NCBI GenBank assembly: GCA_963930655.1
Contig: OZ005609.1
Location: 9,778,501 to 9,842,500, forward strand
Reading direction: 5' to 3'
DNA: 64,000 nucleotides
From: Myrica gale
Lineage: Eukaryota > Streptophyta > Magnoliopsida > Fagales > Myricaceae
The position numbers and the translations under genes were made by a program. A model generated the notes under the pieces. It did no database searches and was not told the origin of the DNA. It was given only the letters and a program-made list of their open reading frames with translations. Shown here piece after piece: positions 54,340 to 64,000 of the stretch (positions are counted from its first letter, which is position 1; each line of letters starts with the position of its first letter).

Positions 54340-57300
54340 CCGAAAATAATGTAATAGAAAAATGCATGAATTTCCTTTAAGTATTGGAATATTTTGTGTG
54401 TCTTTAATAGGTAGCACATATTATTATTATTTGGCCTAGATTAGTAATTATGAATTATCATTAGAAATATTAGATGATAAGCTACTAGACACATGATAAG
54501 TTTAAGAGATGTTTTAAGTGATAATCACACTTGATTATCATAGTGATAAGCTAGGAAACTTTTAATGCGATAAGTTGATGTGGCTATCGTAGAGATAGAC
54601 TAGAGCCATTATCTTAAGATAAGTTGTTAGGCTTATGAGGTGATAAGCTAAGTGATTGAACTAGATAAGCTAGAGAGCTTATAGGAGATAAGTTAGGTGA
54701 TAAAGTAACTAAATTGAAAGTTAGTTGTGATAGTAACTAAGCTAGTTGCATTTCAACCAAACAATATAAATGAGGAATTAGGACAAGGCCATTTACGTAG
54801 GAGAGAAAGCCAAATTGGTGAACCCATGTGAGTTGTAAGAAGTGAAAAGCCATAAAGTGTGTAGACCATGTGAAGTTGTAAGAGGTGATAAGAGATGCAT
54901 TCATGTGACAAGACAACACATGGGAAGAGAAAAGAAGAGAGAAAAAAAAATTAAAGGAGATCAAGTCATAGGGTGAAGTTTACGTAAAGATCAAGAGGAA
55001 AGGGAGAAAAACCCAATGCAAGGCATGGCTTGAGGAGACAAGAGGATGTGAGAGAAATTGAAAAGAAAAAGGAGAAGAGAGAAGCCAAGCATGGTCGGCC
55101 AACTCACCCATTTTTCCCCCTTTCTTCCTTCTCTCTCTCTCTTATCATCTCAACATCTCATGTCAATTGTCATGGCCATAATTTCATCTTGGGAGACTCA
55201 ATTGCATCAAGAGAACTCCCCCTCACACTTAGCATTTCTTCTCTTGGCCGAATATCATCCTCCCACTTCAACTCTCTCTCTTTTTCTCTCTTGACCGAAT
55301 CTCCCCTTTGAGCTTAAGCTTGTTCTTTTCTTCTTGCAACCAATCACTCTCTAAAGCTCTAAGTTTGTTTCTTTTCTCTAGGTAACCAAATCCCCTTTTG
55401 TGCAACTCATCTCTTCTCTTGGAAATTTCTATTCACCTAGCCATTTTCCCTTGTTGAAATCTAGCTCACTTTCCTAGAACTAAACCATTCAAGTTTCAAG
55501 CATTTCTTTGTTCTTATTTTACCCACCATAAAAACCTCCATCTTAGCACCTTGTGATCAAGCTTGGGACCATTGCAAAGAGGGGTGAACCGAAAGTTGGA
55601 AAGGAAGGATCTTGGTGAAAACTTGGAAATTTGGTGAAGGTAGAGGTAGGCTTGATTTCGTATAAAGTTTTGCTTAAGTTCTTCATAAAGTTCTAACCTA
55701 GGGTATTTTATTGTTCTAGGTACTCAAGCTTGGGATAATCAACAAGGTAAGGCCAAAAATGTGATGATGTTGGTTAAGTATAGTGATGGCCGAGTTATAT
55801 GCATAGATCTTATATTGTTGGTTTCTCTAATATTAGATCTAAGTGTTTAACTATGTTCTTGATGATGTAAAAAACAATGTACATGTGAAAGAGGTTCGGA
55901 TCTATGGAGTTAATGTATGTAAATAGGTCATAAATTCAAAGGGAGAGCAATGTATGTTAGATAAGCTTAGCTTAGATCTAGACTTATGTTATGTTTGACC
56001 GAATGTAGGTTGGATACTTCCGTAGATCTATTGTTGTTGAAGTTCCTAAAGTGTAGATCTAATGTTGATGGGAGTATTTGATGAAGATGTGAAGTTGATG
56101 CATGCTAGTTAGGTCACAAATGCAAAGGATATGCATGTTATAATTTTTAGCATGAAAAATGTGACATTTTGAGGTATGGCCGAATATGATATGCTTAGGT
56201 CTTCATGTATAATTTTGTATATGTTTAGATCTGGACATTGGCCATGATTTGTGCAAGATTTATGACCTAATGCAAGGTAGATAATTATGTTAGGTAAATG
56301 ATGCATGCAAATTGAAGGGAATAAAAGAAAACCTATTTATTTGGATGGAAACATGTGTTGGCCGAATGGTATAAGCATGATATATTGTGTTGGTGTTTGG
56401 ATTCTTAGGTCCTAGGTTGTGAAATTGTTGAATGGAGGATGGGATCACCATTGGAGTTGAAGTTACGATTAAAGGATGCATAAAACTAGTGTTGGCCGAA
56501 TGTTAAGGTGAAAGAACCCTAATGGTAAATTATGATAAATAGTTTATAATTGTTGTGTTGGATACTTGAAATTAGGGATAAGGCTAATTGGAATAAATAT
56601 TGAGGAATCATGATCATGTAATGAAAATATTCGAAACCCTAGTTAGGGTTAGTACTCGGGATTAATTGAGGTTTAAGGTCCAAGTCAAGATTTTATCGTA
56701 ATTAATAGTTTAATGTAAGGTTTTAATGGAGTACATGAAATAATGAGAGACTTAGGTTTAATCCTAAAGCCGTTGGTGTTGATTAAACCCTAATCGAGAT
56801 ATATATATATACATATATATATATATATTATAGTGCAATAAAAATATTAAATGATTAAATGACCTAAGATTTGGTATATTAGTTAAAGAAAAGATTAAAT
56901 AAAGTATTTAATGATTAAAAGAATTATATTGATATATATATATATATTATCAAAAAATAAATATAATATAGTTGCCATTCGGAAACGTTCCGACGAATGG
57001 AAGGTACGAAGTCAAGTGATGAACGGGAAGTTCAAGATGGATTGAGAAATATCCGGCAACTATATTATACCATTAAATTAAGTAATGCGTAGAATTATCG
57101 CTACTTGTCCTTAGTGGACTTCAAGATAGGACTATCGGGTAATTCGTAGGACCGACACGTACCAATATGGTTTCATCTATACGCAGTACATTGAAAGATT
57201 GAACCTATTCCTTGTAGGCGAGGAGCCTAGTGAGCAAAGGAGAATTTGCGAGGAGTACTGTAAGTGAATCTTACCCCTTTTGGAAAACTGGAATGATACA

Positions 57301-58661
57301 CTGCATGTTTTATTGTGCATGACAAGATGTTTTTAATACATATGAAATGTATTGCATGAAGAATGTTTCAAGTACGCATGATGTTTCGAACATGTCATAG
57401 CATGATCATTTGCATGAGCGCATGAGAGACGTTTTGATGCAAATGAAATTACGATGTTTTCAAGAGTGGCATGACATGTTCATTGCATAGAAAATATGAA
57501 AAGTTGTTTTATGCAAATGAAAGAGAAATTATGTTATGATTAAGCCCGGAGGCTTTGGTTGAACACGTACTAAGTTAAGTGAGGTTCGACATCCATGCCG
57601 AGGGACGTTGTTCGTGAAGGATGGATGGATGGACGCCCATACCGAGGGACGTTGTTCGTGAAGGATGGGTTAGTCCTTGAGGCATGTGCAACCACACTGA
57701 AGGACAAGAGAAGGTGTGGGCGTCGTGTCTAGCCATCAGGCCTGGGGCAACTACGGGCTAGCTCGACCAACCCCACTGAAGGACAAGAGAAGGTGTGGGC
57801 CTCCAAAGGGTCGTGTCTAGCCATCAGGCCTGGGGCAACTACGGGCTAGCTCGACCAGATGTTAAGTCTCCGAGGGATGGGAGACGGTTCCGATGGGAAC
57901 AGCACAACCCTGACTTCAGGGGGCCAATTTCAAGAACAAGTTATGAAAGAAATATTTTCAAGGGCCTAGGGCCAATTTTATAAGCAAGAATGAAAGAAAG
58001 ATTTTCAAGGGCCTGGGGCCAATTTCAAGATTTGAAATGCATTTGAAAAGGCCAAGAGTGGCAAGAGATTTTAGTGCATGACATGTGCATCACGGAGCAT
58101 GCATATGCATCATGTTTTTATGCACTAACTCATGATTTACAGTTTTGCATTTCTTCTCTTATCGCTACAGTGTATTGAAGTAAGTATGCTTTTAAAGCTA
58201 TGTTTTATTAAGTTCATGTTTCAACTGTTGTTCCTTACTGAGTCTTTCGACTCATAGTTTGTAAATCGTATCATTCCAGATCCACAAGATAACTGGGGAG
58301 CAGAGGAGTATCTCACGTAGAAATCCTGGAAGTTTGGGGATTGGAGCCGGAGTTGGTGAACTCCTAGGTAGCACTTGGGAGTGTTGTTTTGACCAAGTGG
58401 CAGTATGTTGCCCTAGTACGTTTTGTATAAGTTGCGAACAAGATGCAATGTATAGACTTTTTTGAATTATGATGTGTATACCGAGAGGTTATGATCATTG
58501 GGCTTTCATCTCAGCCAACATGTGGATCCTGAGTGAGCCATCCTATGTGTATACAAAAAAAAAAAAAATTCCGCTGTAAGAGTTAGTGTAAACGCTGGAG
58601 TGTTCCCGGGGAATGCTCGCGGCTGTCACGGTCCCTGCGGGATGGCGTTCGGGGCGTGACA
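53989..58661 (+). mobile_element. 3' LTR of the non-autonomous retrotransposon
   Basis: It has the same ends as the 5' LTR (4673 bp). By eye I count about five base substitutions (for example near 54046, 54143, 57570, 57600 and 58478). There are also small length changes in (TA)n and poly-A runs, and one GAGGGACGTTGTTCG repeat unit fewer. The near identity points to a very recent insertion. Confidence 0.95.
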
Positions 58662-59214
58662 AGCCCCGGCTTGAAAATCCTGTGGCTCTGGACCCTCGAC
58701 ACCGCAGCCAGTACACACTCTCTCTTCTTAAATTTACGTAAATTCCATGTACATGTGCACACATTCAAACAAGTATTTCTCTTGCAGTACTGGTTACGAG
58801 TGTGATGCGTACGAGGATGAGGGACATGGAGAGCTTCATGAACGCTCAGCAAGAGGAACCCATTTCCTCTGATACGTATCTGGTGGACAAGATGCCAGAA
58901 TCTGAGGATGTTGTAAGGGAAGAGACATCATAGGTGAGATCATGGGTTTGGATCAATAATATCTTTATTTAACTGGATTTTGGTTTATTTGTTGGCATTT
59001 GAATTTTGAATCACCTTTTATGGTTTCGGAGGCAGTGGCGGAACCAGGAATGTAATCGAAGGGGGGCAAACTCTTAAGGAAAAATGACAAAAAAAATTAT
59101 TACGTAATACAAAAAAATGTCTTAAGAGTTAAAATATCAAAAATTAAGGACTAAAAATACTAAAAATATTGAAATACACGTACCATACTATTTGATGATA
59201 CTGAGAGGTGACAT

Positions 59215-59745
59215 TTTCTGAAAACATTGTAAAATAGCTTCGTTCTCAATAGTTTCAAAAAATTTCCTCTCGATATATACCACCGTAAAATCATTCATTC
59301 ATTCATCTTTCATCTTATTACGCAAGTCAATTTTGATAAACTTCGTTACAGAGAACACTCTCTCAACGATTGCAGTCACAACTGGTAAGACCAATGCTAA
59401 CTCAATAAGTTGATAAACCAGTGAATATAGAGTATGTTTTATTGTCTCAACAATTTTCACAGCAAGACCTCAAACATCTTGAAGTCCAGAAAAGGCATCA
59501 TGACTTCTCACATCATAAATGTAGTTTCGAAGTCGATCTCTAAGTACAACGCGATCAATTGCTGAGAAATCTTCTGGATAAACCTCGACAAGACGAAATA
59601 ATTTAGCATGACCAAACGCTAGGCATGAGTTTCTTGGATCAATACATGCTATATAAATAAGTAACTATGTACTTGCTTCTGTGAAATAATGATTCATCTC
59701 TTGAGCGATCAAATCAATAACTTGGCAAAACATTTCCACACGAAA
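59215..59745 (-). pseudogene. hAT transposase C-terminal remnant (TTF/ZMYM1-type)
   Basis: On the minus strand the translation reads CQVIDLIAQEMNHYFTEAST, then CIDPRN and YPEDFSAIDRVVLRDRL. It continues with the hAT dimerisation region (YQLIELALVLPVVTAIVERVF...MKDE...VVYIER). At least three stop codons interrupt it. The catalytic N-terminal part is missing, so the element cannot move itself. Confidence 0.85.
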
Positions 59746-59749
59746 ATGA

Positions 59750-59985
59750 TGAAAATAAGTAATTGTTTGCCCTCCACGCCGGACCCGAAATCACTGATCT
59801 TTGACCTGCCAAAAATCGGGTTGAGTTGCTTGTTTTGTGGTTGGTGTTGCCTAAGAAAAGGCGCTCGAGCCCAAAGTCGGTGATTATGGGCTCCATGTTA
59901 GTGTTTAGGAGGACATTGTTCGGTTTAATAGAGCCATAAATGTGTTTCTTCTCGTGGATGTAGGTCAGTTCTCGGGGCTACTCTT
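59750..59985 (-). pseudogene. Captured fragment of a receptor-like kinase domain
   Basis: On the minus strand it reads PRELTYIHEKKHIYGSIKPN, followed by NVLLNTNMEPIITDFGLERL. This is the catalytic-loop to activation-segment region of plant LRR receptor-like kinases of the atypical HGNIKPSN/DFGL class. About 78 residues survive, joined directly to the hAT transposase remnant, so it was probably picked up by the transposon. The kinase catalytic-loop His-Gly is Tyr-Gly here, and no other kinase domain is present. Confidence 0.8.
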
Positions 59986-60787
59986 TTCGCTATCTTTAAC
60001 TGGACCTCGAGAGGTAGATGAAATGGTGATGAGTCGGATTTCCCTGAATTTAAGAAGAAATAAACATGATAAATTACAATTTACAAGTGCACCTGCGTTT
60101 TCCTCATGTACTGTTATTTATTTTCTTTTCCCCTTACCTAAAATCTGAATTTTATTTTGTTCACCAAAAAATTTTAATTTGGGCCCATCAAAATAGTGTT
60201 GGTCAGTACGCACTTTAAAGTAACAGTAGCAAAGCAGTTAGGTATGGTCTTTCATTAACTAAACCTCCAGAGTATCGGTTGATAGGTAGTGGGGAAGCAG
60301 TATATTCTTGGACTCAGCTGCTATTTTCTTAAGCCAAGCAGTATTTGAGGATGTATTAAAATTCTTAGGGGGGCTGCCCATATTAAAAAAATAAAAAATA
60401 AATTTTTTTTCAGATATTTTTCAGGCGATGGGGGGCGGCTGCCCCCCATTGCCCCAGGCTAGATCCGCCGCCTGTGTTCGGAGGGTTTACAGAAGAGTGT
60501 GTGCTATCTATTTGTTGAATATTCCGAATAAAACCGTTGGTTCCCCCTTGGGGTTTATTCACAAATTTTGTTCGCTTTTGAAGATTTTCGGTATAGTTCT
60601 TTTTAGTTATATTAAATAAATGAGTATTTGCTTGTGAGGTTTCAGTTGCTTTTGCTACATATTAAAAGCATAGACTAATGGTGGTTTCATTTAGCGAGTA
60701 TTGGTTTCATAAATGTGAAATACAAAATCATAGTTGGGTTATGTAATCTTGCAATAATTAAAGACATTAATTGCTTGTTAGTTCCAG

Positions 60788-60906
60788 CGGTTGAGCTGGC
60801 GAGGCAGCACTTTGTACTCTTTCAGGAGAGAGAGTTGAGAAAAGATAAAGGAATCAAAATGCCAACAGTTCAATTATACGAGGAATTGAAAGTCCATGTT
60901 GGGTAG
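60788..60906 (+). other. Coding-like exon of unknown origin
   Basis: A TTCCAG acceptor precedes a frame reading VELARQHFVLFQEREL, then KMPTVQLYEELKVHVG and TAG. The composition is protein-like, but I do not recognise the family. It may be a 3' exon or alternative end of the disrupted small gene, or an unrelated remnant. Confidence 0.3.
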
Positions 60907-62056
60907 AGTGGGAACTTGTATGCCTAATTGGAGAATCAAACACTTCTTCTCCCTATCGTTTATGGGAGAAACTTATAAGGTCTTGGCAGGAGACGCTGCT
61001 AAGTAAAAAGAAATTAACAAAGAAAAGGCTGCATTATTTGTATTGCCTATAAGTTTATTAAGCTGATGCTGTTGAAAAAATTGAGAAAAATCAAAACTTC
61101 ATTTCTTATAACACCCCAATGGTACCTTTTGGCCTTTTCAAAATAGCTTTGGCATGCAAGTAAAATTTATTGGAACTTATAAACCTTGGGGAAGGACAAT
61201 TCTTGGGCAAGCACAGCGGAGATATTTCGTGACAAAAGCAAACCCAGTTTAAATGTTCTGCATGGCCATTTCTTGAAATACCTTCATACCCACCACCATA
61301 TTCAAGGACCTATCATTGTTTATGTGCCATGCACTTTATACTAGCTTTCTGCTTTACGTACTAGACCTTGAAATTCAATATCTACATTTTTCCTTTTAAA
61401 TATATATTAACTACTAGAACAACATCTGTAATGCCTGTATCAAGTGCTCTTGTTTGATTTTCTCATCAGATTTCGTAATCATTGGCATCATGTCAGTATT
61501 TTGGTGCTTTAAGTTTTTCCATCTCCATTGGATCAGTCTGATCAATGCTTATGTCGTAGAAATTTAAGTCTGGATATGAGAATACGTGTCTCAATTAAAT
61601 TTTTTTAGTCTTTTGATGTTGGATATCGAATTAAATGGATTGGAACCTACTGATGGGAAAGGAGAAAAAAAAATAAAGCAATGCCCGGAACTTCCTTAAT
61701 CTGTTGTCTCCTAGTCTTTATCATCTTGTGCTAGATGCAAGAAAGGATAAAACCTTTTTTCCTTCGATCACCTAGTGCCTGATATAGGATCAGGGTATTT
61801 ATTAGGCTTAATATTTCGTTCACTAGTCTCTGGTATGACCGAATCTCAAATTGGTTCTCAGAGTTTATTTCATCCTATACTAATCCTTAGAGCACTATTT
61901 ATGTACTAGAATGGTCATTCCGTCAATTCAGTTGCTCTATTAGAGGACGAAATAAATCTCATGTGACTAATGGAAACACGTAACCACCAATCCCTAGCAA
62001 TACGCGTCCCCAAGTCACTGAGAGTGCGTTGTCTTTACAAAAAGACATGTACAGTA
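60907..62056. other. Intergenic, no gene recognised
   Basis: AT-rich. The short frames have no coding character and no repeat borders were found. Confidence 0.4.
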
Positions 62057-63007
62057 TAAGGGTGAGTATCGAAACGGATGGAACCGGAATATTCCAGTTC
62101 TGGTTCTGGTACTCACCAGAACTAAAAATTTCATTTCGGTTCCATTCCGGAATTTTCTGGAATGGAACCAAAATTTCCAGAAACGGAATCCGGAAGTTCC
62201 AGTTCCATTACCCCATTTTTAGCATAGCCATAATATCTCATTTTCACAACATCTTTATGCGGCATTTTATCAAACACGTGTTAGGCATCCAACTCAAAAC
62301 CCATCAACCGAATCATTCCATGAAATAATCATATCCAACTCAAACTTACATTGTTCAAACCCAACAGAGTTAAAGTCGAGGGAGGGAGAGAGAGAGAAAA
62401 AAAATTGCATGAATGTGGATAAAGTACTAACCATCACAATCAAAATTTCTCATTGGGTCAAGTTGGTGACATCCCCCCAACCTAAATCAGGTGGGAATTA
62501 TTTCACTTATGATGTGGATCCCCATGAAATATCAAGCATCTCTTCGACAAAAGTTGGGACCAGCCTCGGCTGCGTGCATTAATCCTATCACCAGTTTCAC
62601 TTGGAGAAACACAAATAGGTAGCTATTTAGGTAACTAAATTGTGGATGTGAAATGTTGAAGGGCTCTTACGACGCTGGGTGGGTGCGGACGAAGACGGGT
62701 GCTGCGGATTGAAGAAGAAGAGCGATTGATTTGAGATTGGGTCGTTTTGAAGAAGAAAATGAGAGGCTGAAATCAGTCTCCTCGCTTGACGTGGGTCGTT
62801 TTGACCCAGGTCACCTGTTTAAAAAAAACAAGGCTCAAACGTTTTTTTTTTTAAATCCGGAACTGGAAATTTCGGCATTTTCGCAGTAATTTCCGGTTCC
62901 GGTTCTGGAATTTCTATATTTGGGATCCGGTTCTGGTACTTGAATAAGCTGGAACCGATACCCAGACCGGAATTTCAAGTACAAACCAGATAAAATTCTC
63001 ATCCTTA
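62057..63007. mobile_element. hAT-type element with GGAATTTCC-rich subterminal arrays
   Basis: It starts TAAGGGTGAGTATCG and ends AAAATTCTCATCCTTA (inverted TAAGGATGAGAATTTT). It is flanked by GTACAGTA (62049-62056) and GTCCTGTA (63008-63015), 6 of 8 alike. Both ends carry dense GGAACCGGAAT, TTCCGGTTCC and TTCTGGAATGG motifs. The middle is unrelated DNA, including a GGGTCGTTTTGA repeat (about 62740 and 62803). Confidence 0.65.
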
Positions 63008-63098
63008 GTCCTGTATTGCATACAAAATTATGTCAAACTCATGACTTGGAGGTCGAAGTTGGTCATGCACAAACTCATTTATGTTTCCCAAGCAGCAT

Positions 63099-63933
63099 GA
63101 GTCCGTTCGGATGTTATTTTCAAAAATTGTTTTATGTTTTCTGTTTTTAAGGTAATAGGCATGTCAACGCCTTTTTTTTAAAACACTGTCAGACAATTGT
63201 GTATTACAACCAGATTTATACAGTGGCTGAAAGGAAGCAAAGTTACAACCCAACTATGGGCCTTTGCGGGCCGGAGAAGATACGGGCCGGTCATCCATCT
63301 TGAGGAGTACTGCTCCTTGGATAATTGAATCCTCCTCATTCCAATACAATCCTCCTCGTCACCTTCCAATAAGGCCGCATTATAATGCGAACCCAATCAC
63401 ATACCGAACTTCACGAAAACCATAGGACTCCAAAAGCCCTATTAATGTCTCAGATTTTTATCAGCCCATATTATTTTCCTCCAAACAACAGCTATTCGGT
63501 TTAGTTAAGTGCAAGGCAAATAACGAGAGGGTAAGTACGGAAAACCAAATTATACGGAAAACCGAATAGCTGCTGTTTGGAGGAAAATAATATGGGCCGA
63601 TAAAAATCTGAGACATTAATAGGGCTTTTGGAGTCATATGGTTTTCGTGAAGTTCGGTATGTGATTGGGTTCGCATTATAATACGGCCTTATTGGAAGGT
63701 GACGAGGAGGATTCAATTATCCAAGGAGCAGTACTCCTCAAGATGGATGACCGGCCCATATCTTCTCCAGCCCGCAAAGGCCCATAGTTGGGTTGTAACT
63801 TTGCTTCCTTTCAGCCACTGTATAAATCTGGTTGTAATACACAATTGTCTGACAGTGTTTAAAAAAAAGGTGCTGACATGCCTATGACCTTAAAAACATA
63901 AAACAGTTTTTGAAACAACATCCGAACGGACTC
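63099..63933. mobile_element. Foldback element with inverted arms of about 380-400 bp
   Basis: The left arm 63099-63502 (GAGTCCGTTCGGATGTT...GCTATTCGGTT) and the right arm 63560-63933 are near-perfect inverted copies around a 57-base loop. The flanks show a CAT on each side (63096-63098 and 63934-63936), possibly a 3-bp duplication. The mirror-image open frames at 63178-63396 (minus) and 63699-63887 (plus) are the same arm read twice and are not genes. Superfamily unknown. Confidence 0.85.
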
Positions 63934-64000
63934 CATTTGTCCCGGAGATTCTGCACTCAATCAAATTCAAACAGGAGCGTAAAGGGTTGGCTGCAATTAA

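Larger units (their letters stand above)
47016..58933 (+). pseudogene. Small two-exon gene for a probable membrane protein, split by an LTR retrotransposon
   Basis: The ATG is at 47016. Codons M-P-T-E-K-S-P run to 47035, where the retrotransposon starts. Sequence resumes at 58667 in the same frame and continues to a donor at 58710/58711. A 77-nt intron (58711-58787, TTGCAG acceptor) leads to exon 2, 58788-58933, ending TAG. Without the insertion it would be a 69-residue protein: short N-tail, hydrophobic stretch (LKILWLWTLDTAAILVTSV, about residues 9-27), basic RTRMRD, then an acidic C-tail. One transmembrane segment is likely. The TAG is followed at once by GTGAG, so a 3'UTR intron is likely. 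I do not recognise a named family. The allele looks inactive: translation from this ATG now enters the LTR and stops at 47145-47147. Confidence 0.75.
59033..60476 (-). mobile_element. Non-autonomous hAT element with a captured kinase fragment
   Basis: It is flanked by perfect 8-bp duplications TTCGGAGG at 59025-59032 and 60477-60484. The ends are CAGTGGCGGAACCAGG on the left and CTAGATCCGCCGCCTGTG on the right, roughly inverted (CAGTGGCGGA against CACAGGCGGCGGA). Inner GGGGGGC/GCCCCCC tracts are typical of the ZMYM1/TTF-type hAT group. It contains a transposase C-terminal remnant and a receptor-kinase fragment, both on the minus strand. It lies 100 bp downstream of exon 2 of the disrupted small gene, probably within that gene's 3'UTR intron. 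Confidence 0.88.

Noticed and set aside
63178..63887. Two similar proteins on opposite strands
   Set aside because: They are the same foldback arm read from both sides and are not paralogous genes.

Overview
This is a 64 kb piece of nuclear DNA from a flowering plant, most likely a eudicot. Its genes have short exons with GT-AG introns and AT-rich non-coding DNA. It has complete plant-type ABCB transporter and isopentenyl-diphosphate isomerase genes, and transposons of classic plant families (hAT, MULE-like, LINE, SINE, LTR). There are no bacterial operons, no CRISPR array, and no tRNA or rRNA gene that I could find by eye. All splice sites were read by hand and checked only by whether the exon phases close.

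Host genes. Positions 5306-11102 (-) hold an intact 12-exon ABCB (P-glycoprotein/auxin-transporter type) gene of 1294 codons. A broken second copy (exons 8-11 only) lies at 13431-14932 (-). A further copy of the ABCB upstream region lies at about 880-4280, so this is a decayed tandem ABCB locus. Then come a small C2H2/4F5-type zinc-finger protein (23786-24103, -), a GRF-zinc-finger/coiled-coil/tail-anchor gene with one frameshift (26061-26765, -), an RraA-like protein with a 5'UTR intron (28304-30460, -), and a six-exon isopentenyl-diphosphate isomerase with a presequence and a second start (38019-43680, -). On the plus strand, a small two-exon gene for a 69-residue, probably single-span membrane protein starts at 47016. 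It is split in codon 7 by an 11.6 kb LTR retrotransposon and resumes at 58667-58933.

Mobile DNA fills most of the rest. The LTR element at 47036-58661 has nearly identical 4.7 kb LTRs, a 5-bp target duplication, a Met-tRNA primer site and a polypurine tract, but only a gag-like gene and no recognisable reverse transcriptase. It looks like a young non-autonomous gag-only element. A 1.44 kb hAT element at 59033-60476 carries a transposase remnant fused to an antisense fragment of a receptor-like kinase, and sits just downstream of the same disrupted gene. Five hAT-type elements are delimited by 8-bp duplications, exact or with one or two mismatches (3151-3457, 35916-36434, 36528-37564, 44821-45131, 62057-63007); two of these are nested inside an older long-TIR element (35536-37697). 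There are also MULE-like MITEs, a 5'-truncated LINE with RT/zf-RVT remnants (30925-32920), a tRNA-derived SINE with a 15-bp duplication in an intron of the isomerase, a 402 bp retroposed fragment with a 14-bp duplication, an AT-rich tandem repeat with a period near 95 bp, LTR fragments, and a large foldback element (63099-63933).

The genes show no common pathway. The interest lies in how the ABCB duplication and the layered insertions have shaped the locus.
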